Shown here in pieces: positions 1 through 11,372 of a DNA stretch of 64,000 nt. The notes beneath the pieces are model-generated. The model saw nothing but the letters and a program-made list of their open reading frames with translations. It ran no database searches and was not told the origin of the DNA. Position 1 is the first letter of the stretch. Every line of letters starts with the position of its first letter. The stretch covers positions 6,384,983 to 6,448,982 of the forward strand of contig NC_051138.1 of assembly GCF_014839805.1 (NCBI RefSeq), given 5' to 3'. Source of the DNA: Manduca sexta (lineage: Eukaryota; Arthropoda; Insecta; Lepidoptera; Sphingidae). The translations under genes and the position numbers were made by a program.

Positions 1-1865
1 GCGACTCTTAAAGTCGTTAGATACATAACAATTTCTATTAATATTCAAACATCAAAACGAAAAAAATCACATCAAAGCCATAAATCATACCATTAGATAT
101 GAAATTCTTGAGATGAAGGTTATTGTTGTATAATAGGATAATGTCATGGACTACGCTCCAAATATCCTTGCGATGCGAGGGAGGCATCTGTCCTCTCGTG
201 CGGCGTACAATATTACGCAACTTGTACATATACGGCTAATATTATTCTATGTCAATAGACATGTACGCGTATCATATAATATTAAATCACTGAGGGTTTA
301 TTTGCAATCATCTTTCATTGCATATGTGCACCTAATGATACAAAAATCAGCCCTTAACATATTATGTAACTATTTTAAAATGACTGTCGTCAAAAATATC
401 GTATATAATTTTATTGAAATTGGCATACATTATGTTTTAATTTATTTTGGAAAATGAACACAAAACGCTGCGAAAAGCAAGCTGTTGGCTTGTTTCCTTC
501 ATTGAGACAAATGCAAAATATTTTTGTTTCGTGTTTAAGAAATCTGAAACCAAAAGATCACCAAACTTTGTAATAAAGGTGGAGCGCGAACCCCGCATAT
601 GATTTTCATGTGTATTTATATTTTATACTAGTCGGCCTGGCAAACATTGTCCTGCCACAAATCGCATTTTATGTAAATTACCTTTCATGTTTTAGGTCTT
701 GACAACAGCGCCACCTACTAGGCCCAAAATTATCCTATGATTCAAACAAGAACTAGCTAATGTCTCTCATTTTTTTTAGAAATCATAGATTAGTATAAAC
801 GAAAAAATATTTTCATAAAAAATATCACAGTTCATTCATTTTAAAAATTATTCTTTGAATCAATCCCCGTCCTGATATTTAAACAAACAAACAACAAAAA
901 AGGAATCATTCAAGCTAGTTGAACCGTTGTCAAGTGATGCCCTCACATGCATATTTCAACTGATATTTATTTACATTAATTACACTGCAGTAGCATAGAA
1001 ACGCTTACGAATATATAAAAAGTTTATAAATAACTTTTCCTATTAACCGTGTTAATAATTACACGTGTCAACTTTATTAGCCACAGAAGTAATGTGTTCG
1101 CCTCTTGACTCTCGACGCAAGAGCCGCGGGGTTGGAATAAATACTTCTGGAATTTTCCAAGCGACCGTATTGCTCTAAGTCTAAAGATATAGTTACACTA
1201 TAAAAATAAACAATTCAGGTCAAGTCCCGCGATAAAATATTCTGTAGCATATTAAAACAATGTACAATGAAACATAGTTTAGTAGTAATAACCACTTGAA
1301 CTTTCGTGTGTAACACTCATAAAATTATCACGAAGTTACGGGAAAAGTTGAAAACAAGCTGTTAGTAAATTGATCCTAAAACCGTAGTGGCTTTTTGTAG
1401 CCAGCATTTAATATTATATGTATGTAATTAATTGTGCTGTGTATCGAGTTGTAACGGGAAAGTTTAGAAAGTTATTAATAAATATCAATCGTGTATGACT
1501 GAGTCTTCAAGCTGACGAGATCAGATGAATGTCAATATCTGAAAAGATTTTTCCGCAATGGAGATATTGAGTAGTCACTGTGCTTTATGGGTGTGTCCTT
1601 ACCCGAGAAGCAGCTGAGGAGATATATTTCAACTTGTCTTTAGTCAAATAATTGATTATATTATTATAAATAAGGGTCCGTTTCACATTGTTCAAGTAAT
1701 ACTATGTAAGCATATAAGATAATTAAAGCACATCTCTCTCTCTTTTGAGAACTAGTTCTTTGCGAACATGACTTTTGTAATTAGTCAGCCTATTTTATGT
1801 TCAATGATTAAAGTTTACTCTAACATTGTAAAGTAGGTCCTAAGTACAATTAATAATATCAATTA
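1..1865. other. AT-rich non-coding stretch, no gene recognised
   Basis: Both strands are broken by frequent stops. The longest open frames (about 60-100 codons, near 38-457) are rich in Ile, Tyr, Phe and Asn as expected from AT-rich noise and show no domain. A slightly GC-richer patch at about 630-720 resembles decayed insect repeat sequence, but no second copy was found here to prove it. Confidence 0.5.
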
Positions 1866-2063
1866 CTATCTTTACTCGCATCTGCGTCCGCGTGAAATGT
1901 TTTTCCGATAAAATTCACGCTTTATATGTTTCCGTGAGAAAAAGTAGCCTTTAGCACTCATAAGTAATGTAGCTTTCCATTTGTAAAAAGTAGCTCAATT
2001 GAAAATCTATTTAGTAGGTTCGCGCGTTCAATCAAACTCGTCAGCTTTATCTATTAATATAGA
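1866..2063 (-). mobile_element. Helitron-like non-autonomous element, decayed
   Basis: Read on the minus strand it begins A|TCTATATTAATAG at 2063 and runs to a hairpin-like CGCGGACGCAGATGCG near 1875-1890, ending at a mutated CTAT where better copies have CTAG. The internal text (GAACGCGCGAACCTAC near 2020) corresponds to the GAACGCGCTAATCTCAGGAACTAC segment found just inside the 5' end of the copy at 28360-28987. About 198 bp, no coding capacity. Confidence 0.6.
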
Positions 2064-2151
2064 TTCTATATTTATTGTTAGTGTATAGTTCTCTCAAGAA
2101 GTTCTACTTCAAAAGTAATAAGAAATTATTAAGTTATGTGTTATATTGCAG

Positions 2152-2309
2152 ATACCAGGAACATATTAATGTATATATTAATACATACATTGGTGCCGCG
2201 ATTACTACGTATCAGCCCATCATCGGTAATACTACGCATGCTGTGCTAATAAGAAGCCATCATATAATAATATATGATAATCAATACCATTGCTTAAATA
2301 CCATAGTAG
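2152..2309 (+). other. Possible cryptic exon (open frame between splice-like sites)
   Basis: A 158-bp open stretch lies between an acceptor-like TATATTGCAG ending at 2151 and a donor-like GTAAGA at 2310. It is open in the frame running from 2075 to 2341 (88 codons). The translation (YQEHINVYINTYIG...) matches no family I know and is biased to AT-rich codons, so chance is quite possible. Confidence 0.15.
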
Positions 2310-2394
2310 GTAAGAATATTCCCATCGATAGTCGAAAATAGGGTATTTTAGACATTCCTTTTTGAAAATCTTGTTTCCTTACATTTATATTCAT

Positions 2395-2560
2395 ATTCAC
2401 ACATTCACGCCTTTATCTCGAAACGGCTAGTTAGAGGCGCAGTTACGTCACAACACACACACAAGTTGATGCATCTACTTTCGTCGTGTATATTCTGTAC
2501 ATGCTGTGGGGATGATTCTATCGCCATATCGAGCACAAACTCAGGGCTGACACTGAGCAA
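2395..2560 (-). repeat. tRNA-headed SINE family A, 5'-truncated copy
   Basis: The plus strand shows the reverse complement of the family A body: the 3' tail (cacattcacgcctttatctc), the ATATGGCGATAG equivalent, and the AGCCCTGAGTTTGTGC equivalent near 2540. The tRNA-like head is missing. It is clearly diverged from the intact copies at 21151 and 36700. Confidence 0.65.
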
Positions 2561-2956
2561 GGTAGAAGGTAAGATTAAGAAATAATCACGAATCGCAACA
2601 ACAGATGTAACATCACTTGAAAGGTCTTTGGTTAATTAAATTCTGGAAAGAAAGAATACTAGTATTTAACACAAATTACTACATTACACGTACTTTTATT
2701 GATTTTTTAGGTAATTATTCTGGGCCATGGTGAAAACGGATATTTTCTGTCCGTAAATAGATTGACGTAAATCCGACGCGGGTAGTTGTTTCGACGCGTA
2801 TTCTTGTACAAATAATTGCTGTTATTTTGAATAGTTAAATATATTTAAAATAGCATGGCTATTTGTTATTTAAGGACAAGCTAGGTGTAATCTTATTGTA
2901 CCAGGCACATGGCACAAAATTCATAGAATAATTTTTGTTTTACAATTACTACGGAG

Positions 2957-3185
2957 TGCTTCAGTGGTATTGCGTGCACGGTACGACTTACACTGTAAGG
3001 TCTCGGATTCAAATACCGGGTTGGACAGAGGGATATTGGATTCTTCTCAGTACCAGCCCAGAATCTAGAATTTGTGCCTAATACGGTGATAGGTTTCTAT
3101 TACATTACCGGACGGAATACACACGACGAAATGTGAGTACACTAGTTGCTTCTCTGCCCACCCCTTTAAAGACAAAAGGTTTGAA
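2957..3185 (+). repeat. tRNA-headed SINE family A, diverged copy
   Basis: The head keeps a degraded A box and a B box (ggattcaaatacc, about 3004-3016). The family A body follows: CTCAGTACCAGCCCAGAATC, then a 'tgcctaatacggtgatagg' segment corresponding to TGCCCGATATGGCGATAGG in intact copies, ending near a poor match to the CCCCTTCGGGGATAAA tail. Many substitutions indicate an old insertion. Confidence 0.65.
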
Positions 3186-5414
3186 TATGTATACAAAACA
3201 TCGTTTACAACGACATTTCCACTAACATCAGATTGATTCAATTTAATATCATTTTATAACCATTTTTATTCATGCGCAATGAAATTTTCTTCAAATCTAC
3301 TTCATCTGAGAAACACTAAACGAGTAAATAAGTTCCTTATCCATTATTCATTATAAAATCGCGGGAGGAACTGAACTTATTATTATGCCTAATTATAATA
3401 TCCGGGGCGAGATCTCGTTAACGTCGGCACGTAATAAAAGCAAACGCCAGAACCACAATGCAGCACTAACTTACTGGAAGTGATGGAAAACGAATATTTT
3501 ACATCCAACTGCACAGACACATCTTTTGTTTTCATTTCTAGTTCATGTTCCTACCGCTGGGATTTTGAATGGCATTAACAGAATGAGTTTAGTTCGGACG
3601 TTCGTGGCTGCTTACCTATAACTTGCAATTATAATTTTATGTTGCTGTATAATTTATACATTATAGCGATGGAAAATTTCTGTCATATCGAAATTAAAAC
3701 ACCATCTTCAATCCTATCACGCGAAATTGGCATTTGTTTTAATTCTTTCAACAGCTAATACTAAAACCATTAGTGGCACTCGAATTAAAAAGACTTTCAT
3801 TCGGTTAAACGGTATTGAAGTGCCATAAAATGTAGTCGATTCCAGCAATTATTAGATATCTGGAGTAAAAAGTAATTTAGCAACCCCCGGTCGACGGCTT
3901 ATGCAAATGGTAATCAGTAAAAAATGGACCATTCTAATCGTCCGTAAGCTCTGTATCAAGCCACTTCAATAGAAATATTAATTAAATCGTCCATTCGACC
4001 ACTTAACCCGGTTCAAACTGCCATTGTTCTGTACGTGGATAATTTTTTGCCCGATTGCACGGAGCAATGATGGTAACGTATTTCGGCTAGTAGACATGTG
4101 TATACGTATTCATGTCATGTATGTATAATGTATATGTATATATTTACTACATATAAAAGAGTGTATATTTATTTGATGCTCTTTGTGAGCTGAAAATCCC
4201 ATATTTTGATATTAAAATTGGATTCGTGTATTCTGTGGGATAATATTTACTTAGTTGCTTGCTTCACAAAATACAACAACCGCCGTAATGGGGTAGATAC
4301 ATTAACTGTTTATTTAAACCTGAATTTATTTACTTGTTGAAATAGAAATACCGTGTTAATAATTTAAAGGTACAAAAAAAACTTCAATCGCAATGCAGAT
4401 TCACCTAAAATTGCCGCATCCTTTGAATTACGTCATCTCTGATTCTTTTAAAAGCATAATGACCCGATTTGCACACACTGTCACAAACAAGCCAAGCGTC
4501 AAAAGGGCTCTCCATCCAGCACTTAAATTGGGTGAGGTCTCGTGAAATTACAATTACGTGACATCACTTCGTTCGCTCAACGAGCAGAAAACAAAATACC
4601 CTCACCTCTGTGTTTCACGCATAGTTTTTTATTCAAACTCGTTTAAAAGCGTTTCGAATGAGGTGTTAAGAATAAATTACCTTATGAATACTAGCTGATT
4701 GTACACTTTTCTTGCTTAAAGGTAAAATTGTGTGATCTTTTAATCAATACTTTTTTTAGTATTATGATACAGTGTTGGATTTGTCTATAGGGCGTATAGC
4801 GTCATAATATTTTAAGATAGGAGCAGCACAAAAGGCTGACTTTTTGCAAATTTTATTCGGGACTTTTTGTGACATGTCTTAACTTATTAAACAAAAAAGC
4901 ACGTAATGTACGAATCAGTTGCAATCGGAGATCATTATGTTGCCCACGCTAAATAGGCACCCAGACGCGAGACATTCTAGACGGTGAGTAACTTAGATTT
5001 ACTTGGACACTCAAATTGCTCTGGATGCACTAAAATTACCATATTTATTTAAATAAATATTGATCAATTACATAATAAATATAAATTAAAACAAGTAGAA
5101 TACGAAATTTTAGTTGCTAAAATTCAATTTTACATTTTTTTTTTAAATTAAGACTCTTGATCAAGTCCGTAAATTGTCAAAAATAACGACTCAAAAAGTA
5201 TTCAAAGATAAAGTCGAATGTAAAGGCATCTTACAACATACAAACAAACGAATTGTAAGTCGACCTACATTCCACCGGACAATTCGAAGAACATTCCGAA
5301 AAGCTGCTGGACAAGCAAAGCGGAGGAACGGTTTCAAATTGTCTAACAGTGGACAGATACCAAGTGATGGATGGCTAGAAAGTTAATTGAACTATACAGA
5401 TAGCTATGTATTTA
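3186..5414. other. Non-coding stretch, nothing recognised
   Basis: About 2.2 kb with no open frame over about 60 codons except a 70-codon frame at 5174-5386 (basic, no domain). It contains simple AT-rich text, including an ATGTATA-rich patch near 4117-4150. No repeat shared with the rest of the window was spotted. Confidence 0.5.
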
Positions 5415-5810
5415 ATATCCTCGGTGGCGTAGTTGTAAGTGTACACGGTACAAGTACGACTGCCGCGCTGAGGTCCTGCGTTCGAATCCCGGGTCGGGCC
5501 AAAATAATGGTGACTGGGTTTTTCCATCTTAAAAATTACTCAGTCGCAGCTCGGAGTCAGGAAGTTGGCGGTGTGATACCCCCGTGCCTCGGAAAGCACG
5601 TAAAGCCGTTGGTCCTGCCCCTGATCTCGTTCCGGTCATGTCGGATTGCCGTCTCACCGAACTATGAGAGTGAAGGAACAGAGAGTGCACCTGTGTATTG
5701 CGCACACACTTGTGCACTATAATATCTCCTGCGTACCTGGCTGATCTCCGTTGAGTTTGGCCGCCGTGGCCGAAATTCGGCTAGGAGGGGATTCATTTTA
5801 TATATAATTA
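5415..5810 (+). repeat. tRNA-headed SINE family C (head of A, different body)
   Basis: The head (CCTCGGTGGCGTAGTTGTAA, then a B box GTTCGAATCCC at about 5481-5491) is nearly the same as the family A head. The body is different: it holds GCCTCGGAAAGCACGTAAAG (about 5586-5605) and ends with GGCCGAAATTCGGCTAGGAG. A second copy in reverse orientation is at 47675-47970. The open frame across it (5387-5722) is a by-product of the SINE. Confidence 0.8.
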
Positions 5811-6217
5811 TTTGCATTTGGTTTAAACATATCTTTTGAAACAGGGATAAGATGCATCGGATAAAATATTACCCACGTAGTGAAGGAAAAAAATAAGGAA
5901 ACAAATCCGCATACACCGAATAAAATATTTCTACTTAGAGTACGAAAGCCCGTGATGACAGTTCAGTGGAGTGCAACCCACTTTGTAACTCATAATGTTG
6001 ACGCTCGAGTCTTGCTTTTGCACACGAGAGCATACTTTTATCAGTTAACAGTGAAAATTGTATAAACAATGACATTACATGGCACTATTGTGTTTGAAGT
6101 TTTTTCGGTCTTTGTGCTACTTTAGACTCTAGTTTTTATTATTATTCAAAGGTTTATTATCATACAGAGTTTAGGTAGTAGGGATCTTTACCTATTAATG
6201 AGTGGACAATGAATACA
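5811..6217. other. Non-coding spacer, nothing recognised
   Basis: About 400 bp of AT-rich sequence between two repeats. A 61-codon open frame at 5880-6065 has no recognisable domain. Confidence 0.5.
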
Positions 6218-6545
6218 TATCATGGTTGCTAATTACACATTGAGGCTTAAAAGGGTTCGCGAACATTTTCCCTCCCTCTCCCTTCCAACCATCCTAGGAA
6301 AGCTCCTTCTCCTTCATTTTCTCTTCCTTCCTCCCTCTGTCCCCTCCCCTCTTCCTCCTGGGCCCTGTGACCGAATAGCCGTGGGTCGCCAGCGCACCGT
6401 CCGCTGCCACCCCCGGCGATAATAATAGGGCCCACCAAATCCTCACAGGGACTGCCGTGGTTGCTAAGCTAGGGGATCGCTTGTACACCATTAGCAGGGT
6501 ACCCCCGGTGACAACCACGGCAGAACTCCAAAAAGAAAAAGAATA
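6218..6545 (+). repeat. Interspersed repeat G1, C-rich, A-rich end
   Basis: It begins CATGGTTGCTAATTACACAT (6222), continues with TTCGCGAACATTTTCC, then a long pyrimidine-rich block (6269-6360), GGTACCCCCGGTGACAACC (6499 on) and an A-rich end (about 6529-6545). A second copy in the same orientation starts at 15501. The strand-asymmetric C+T block and A-rich end suggest the 3' UTR of a non-LTR retrotransposon. No reverse transcriptase is attached. The three overlapping open frames here are shadows of low-complexity text. Confidence 0.55.
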
Positions 6546-7261
6546 TATAAATGTACATTAAATGTTCAAGTCATACACGTAGAATACCATAATAGGATCA
6601 CAATTACACAGAAATACAATTAAAATTATTATAAATGTTTAATTGATTTTCACTAATGTATAGATTTTGCTAGCGGTCCCACCAGTAAAAAATCTTCGTG
6701 CAAATGAAAATAGGTATTTTTAATATGTTAAATAAAAATTCACCTTAATTCATGGTTTATCTTAGTCCAATAAAATTCTTTATTTAAATACTTTACAGTA
6801 TATTCTTTCCGTGTTCATAAGTTACCAAGCACGCCCATGTTACATACGTTTATATTACGTGTATGAAGAAGGGTAGTTTTACAAGAAAACACTAATATTT
6901 AGGTACGTAACTTTAGTGCCACGAGCGAAATTCTATAGACCAATTCCATACGTAAAATCTACTTTGCTATCAACTTTTACCCCCGAAAGCGTCAAGTTCT
7001 TCGGCAAATGTTATGAATAAATTGCACGTCCATTTGCAATTCTCTTGCACGCATCCGAGTACAACGTACAAAATATACAAAATGAACAACTTGGTTTAGT
7101 TAGACTAATATTATGTTTTAAAATGCATTCGTGGCATTTTTGATACCCAAAAGTTGTTTATATGTGTCACAACTCACAATTATACTATTATGTTAAGGTT
7201 TAGGGTATAAATGTAATCATTTGGGACCAAGATAACAACTCATATCAAAAATGTGTGTGTT
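6546..7261. other. Non-coding spacer, nothing recognised
   Basis: AT-rich, with no open frame of note and no internal repeat seen. Confidence 0.45.
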
Positions 7262-7515
7262 TTATACAGAAACACACATACTCACGCCTTTTATCCTCGA
7301 AGGGGTAGGCAGAAGCGCAACAAGTTATCGCCGTGGATATTCCGTCCCATAATGTGATAGGGTTTAGCCTATCGCCATATCGGGCACAAGTTCCAGACTT
7401 CGAACGGATACTTAGTGTATAAGTTTAATATCACTTTTACCCGACCCGGGGATCGAACCCCAGCCTTACCAATGCTAACCTACCGTAATACAGCTGCACC
7501 ACCTAGAGAGTCAGT
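7262..7515 (-). repeat. tRNA-headed SINE family A, near full length
   Basis: Reading leftwards on the minus strand: a head with a degraded A box (about 7490-7513), a B box as the complement of GATCGAACCCC (7451-7461), then the body (ATATGGCGATAGG equivalent at about 7366-7380) and the tail (CCTTCGAGGATAAAAGG equivalent at about 7275-7295). The order matches the intact copy at 36700-36964. Confidence 0.75.
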
Positions 7516-9887
7516 TAGTGTTTTTATTACATAAAACACATTACTCTTTAAGGCGTTTAATTTGTTCAAAGAACAAACATGGCTTACGAAATGTTCTTCT
7601 GCAAAGACCGAAACTACATTAGTAGAGTTCTAAATAGGGTTGAGTCTGAAACTGTAGCTCTTTGACTCAAAAGTCCTTACTTACAGAGACTAAACGCTTC
7701 AGATAGTTAAAGCAAAAATTACACTAACAAGTCTTACTTTGAGTATTGCTTATACTTCTAAACTCTGTTTATACTTCAGAATAAGATTATGAGCAAAGAG
7801 GTGTCTCAAGTTATTAAAGCCTCGATTACGTCACGATTGAAGTTTTTCTTAGCAACTTTAATCCAGAGTTTAGTGCGCAAACACTCGTACAGTAGGATTA
7901 AAAGGCGTGGAGACTTCGCCTGGCCTGTCTGTCACGAATATTAATTTTGAGACAGTATAGTATTATCTGATATTTTATTTAAACTCAAGTCTTAGAAATA
8001 GTAAGAATACTTCAGTTCTATAATAAAAATATAAGTATACAATTTTATAAGAGGAAGTTCCGCATTTTATCAATATTGAACTACTGCAAATATATTATAT
8101 TCTAGCATACTATTCGACATAATGTTAGAAAATTGCAACAACCAATCATTTAATAATGTTTTACATAGACAAAACAAAATACGTATCGATATAGAGGATC
8201 TTTATTGTTTCTGCGACAACTCTGTAGTCTATAGAAAAAATGTGCCCAAATTTGGCCTATTTGAATTTATCAACACTATTCTACAGCTTCTCTGTTCGGT
8301 GTTTGAGCAATTCCGTCTAAAATACGAGGTCATTGTCGGTGGCACCGACAGCGTAGGAGACCGAATGGTGGGGGTGGGGGGCACTAGCTGCCGAGGAGGG
8401 GGGCGGTCGGTGTTGGTAACGCCACTAGCGGGAGAGGGTAGCACCAAACCCATTACTGTAGTAGGCGAGAAGGAAATAGGACGCTTGTGTCGAGCTCTGC
8501 TTCAAGTAATTGTGTTTCATCTATTCTTCCCATTTCAAAGTGAAATAGTGTTATTGGTGAAATTTTACGCGTCCGGATGATGTTGCGTTACACGCGGCTT
8601 GTGTTAGCGGTTATATCGTACCAAGTATATCAAATACCAGTCTCTAAAGTCTAGGTCATGCTTGATTTACGACATTTAAAGTAGAAAATGGCTAAATGCG
8701 AAATGTGTTCTCTTTTCAAATACTCCTTTTGTCTTAACATATTTACAAAAAAAAAGCTTAGGTTTGTCCTCTTCAGATAGTCTTTCAGTTTGAAATTACG
8801 TTATAAACTCGCAAAAAAATATTTAATACGTAAAATGAACATACATAGTTAACCCAACCTTATTTGGCAACACATAAAACGAGACAAATAAAAAGGCTGT
8901 TTTATTACACCTATATTATACAACTGGAGGTCCGCTGTCGCCCTTTTCCTTATTCTGGTATTTAATTAAAAACGTTTATATTTATACCGAAAACGGGAAC
9001 AAATCTTCCAAAACCAACAGATGTGACGCTAAAGTACAAGTTGGGAATGTCAATAGATAAGTCTCGAGGCAATTACAGCGACATCGGACCTCAAAAGGTC
9101 GCGTTTCGACACTGCTCCTTTACACGCGCTCTGGCAGCGTGCTTTAAAACGCAGCGATTTTGTTTTTAAATCGCGATGCGTGCTCCACAAATCTATGTAT
9201 ATTTTTATATTTTTACCATTTGTCACTTCGCGTAAAAGCAATAGTATATTGATGACGAGAATAGAACGGATGGAACGTTCAGAGGTTCTCTTACGATATT
9301 TAACCGTAAAAGAACCTTTGAATTTCGTAGTTACCAGTTGGGTATTTATTTTTAAATGCCCCCGGCATTAATAGTAAAGGAAATTATAATCATGTGGTAA
9401 CCTATATATCTGTGATGCCTTCAAAAGAACTTCCATGGTATGTAGGTAAAATCTATTAATGTATAATAATAAAGGGAGGTTGACGAAAAACGTTATTTTT
9501 CTTTTTACTTGTTAAAGGTGCCGCCACTTTCGATGCATTGTACGTCATACTATTATTTAAATACTGGTGTCAGTTGCAGTGTAGTGTTTCACGGTAATAA
9601 GTTGATGGCGTCTTCTCACTGCCTTACGATTTTCCTAAAACAATGTTCAATTCCCCAGTAATAAATTCTATATATCTGTTTAACGGTCAAAGCCTTCAGG
9701 AACGGTAGGTCCCTAGGTACATGTGTTATCTTGTGCATGTAAGCAACTCTCGCCTAACGAAGGGTTAATTACTGATTTATACGGAATTTTCCATCTCTCA
9801 AAGGACGACAATACTAGGAAAGGTAAAGGTCAGACATAACAAGAGCCTACGATATTTTGGATGGATAATCGAGAAAAAAAGGAAGTT
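7516..9887. other. Non-coding stretch with a G-rich patch at 8361-8410
   Basis: No gene was recognised. A 152-codon frame on the plus strand (8122-8580) and an antisense 74-codon frame (8229-8453) overlap a very G-rich patch. The plus frame has no recognisable domain, and its Gly-rich middle comes from the G runs. The rest is AT-rich. Confidence 0.45.
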
Positions 9888-9892
9888 AAGTT

Positions 9893-10070
9893 TGTTGGAG
9901 ATTGTAACCTTCGTCGTGACTTATTATTTTTTATATGTTCTATTTTTAGAACTAATTGTATTTTGTTTGCCATAGTTACTTCCCTTTTAGTCCGAAATAA
10001 ACACTCATGTCAATAACATCTTTTTACTAACTTTATTTAATTACTAAGAACATATACCATATTTACAACA
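9893..10070 (+). repeat. Copia 5' LTR
   Basis: 178 bp, starting TGTTGGAG and ending TTTACAACA, matching 13546-13723 base for base as far as I can read. It contains an AATAAA at 9996-10001 and an AT-rich TATA-like run near 9920-9930. The left flank AAGTT is repeated after the 3' LTR. Confidence 0.95.
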
Positions 10071-10086
10071 CGTTATCAGCACGAAC
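10071..10086 (+). promoter_or_regulatory. Putative primer binding site of the copia element
   Basis: The bases right after the 5' LTR (CGTTATCAGCACGAAC) are where the tRNA primer anneals. Copia elements often use an internal fragment of a tRNA rather than its 3' end, which would fit the lack of the usual TGG start. The tRNA was not identified. Confidence 0.5.
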
Positions 10087-10173
10087 GCTTAGTTCTTAGT
10101 TTTTTTCACGTTATTTGGTAAAATAAAGTTGTATATATTTTTTGTGTGACTAGGAAATAGTAATAGTCTGAAA

Positions 10174-10785
10174 ATGTCACATGAATCTGGAGATGTTTCG
10201 AGTATGAAAAATTCCCCTGCGTCGATCACATCTTTTCCATTTCCTTGTTTGAGGATAAAAGATGGATATCCGACTTGGAAGTTCAAGATGCGAAATTACC
10301 TTATCCATGAGGATTTATGGGAAACAATTAGTGGATACCGAGATGGAGACACAACCCCTGCCTCTACAAAGGTACGCAAAGACGCAAAGGCATTAGCAAA
10401 GATATGCTTATCAGTAGAAGGTGCAGCGATAACCCATATAAGATGTGCGAAAACTGCATCTGAGGCATGGACTTGTTTGCAAAAAGCCTTTGAAGATAAG
10501 GGAATAGGACGAAGATTATTTTTGGAGCGTAGACTGTACAGGTTGAGTCTATCAGAGTTCCAAAATATTGAACTATATATTAACGCAGTTATGTCAACCG
10601 CACAGGATCTTGCGGATATTGATGTAGTCATAGAGGACAAGTCTATTGCTGCAATACTTTTGGGAGGTCTAACTCCAAGGTATGAACCTCTCATTATGGC
10701 TTTAGAAAATTGCAATGTAGACGTGACTACAGAGTTGGTGAAAACAAAACTGCTTAATGAAATGTCCAAAGATGTGGACCATTAG
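10174..10785 (+). pseudogene. Copia gag, N-terminal part
   Basis: This 203-codon frame starts at the first ATG about 100 bp after the LTR. Residues about 20-200 match the copia-type gag (UBN2 / DUF4219-like): an early 'YPTWKFKMRNYL' block, a 'LSVEGAAITHIRCAKTASEA' block, and a 'LGGLTPRYEPLIMALE' block near residue 170. Gag builds the cytoplasmic particle that packages element RNA. The frame ends by a one-base-type shift just before the zinc knuckle, which continues in another frame from about 10786. Intact copia elements usually carry gag and pol as one frame, so this is damage. Confidence 0.9.
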
Positions 10786-11372
10786 ACTCTGTTTTTCATG
10801 CGAAGAAGAAGCCTAAGTCAATGAAGAAGAATATAGTTTGTTATGAGTGCAAGACACCTGGACATAAGAGACCAGACTGTCCACAGAGAAATAAGAAGGA
10901 GAAAGGCAATGCGGTAAATACCAATGATACGATATTTACAAGTCTTAATACTTCTGGAAACCCAAGAAAGGACATAATTTATGTAGATTCAGGTTGTACT
11001 AGACACATGACTTCTAGACGGGACTGGTTTCAGAATATCTCGATACAGAATCAAGGTACTGTTACTGTCGCAAATGGAGAACAGATTAAGTGCTGCGGAA
11101 TTGGAAATATTTCAATAAACACGCCCGAGAACGTGGTCAACAATATTAGTGATGTTGCTTATATACCAGATTTGAAAGCTAGTTTGTTATCTGTATATAA
11201 AACTGTTGAAAAGGGTTTTATTTGTGTTTTTGATAAAAATGGATGTAACTTTTATAAATCTGATACTTTTAATTTTACAGGTGAATCTGTTGCTCATGCC
11301 TCGCCCTGTGGTGGACTGTACGTTTTAGATGGTACTGTAAATGTTTCCGAGAATGTGGCGGATAATTTTTGA
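10786..11372 (+). pseudogene. Copia zinc knuckle and aspartic protease
   Basis: The longest ATG-started frame is 10821-11372 (183 codons); coding similarity begins a little upstream. A CCHC knuckle CYECKTPGHKRPDC (C-x2-C-x4-H-x4-C) sits at residues 5-18 and binds element RNA. The protease active site is DSG in 'YVDSGCTRHMTSRRDW' near residues 55-70. This domain cleaves the polyprotein. The frame closes at a T run (about 11366-11370), and the integrase continues in the next frame, so a frame change separates the protease from the integrase. Confidence 0.9.

Noticed and set aside
5387..5722. 111-codon frame on the plus strand and a 62-codon antisense frame
   Set aside because: Both lie inside SINE family C; GC-rich SINE bodies give long open frames by chance.
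6222..6518. Overlapping Pro/Leu-rich and Gly/Arg-rich open frames on both strands
   Set aside because: They are shadows of the pyrimidine-rich block of repeat G1.
8122..8580. 152-codon plus-strand open frame
   Set aside because: The open length is helped by a G-rich patch that lacks stops. No domain is visible and an overlapping antisense frame is equally open.
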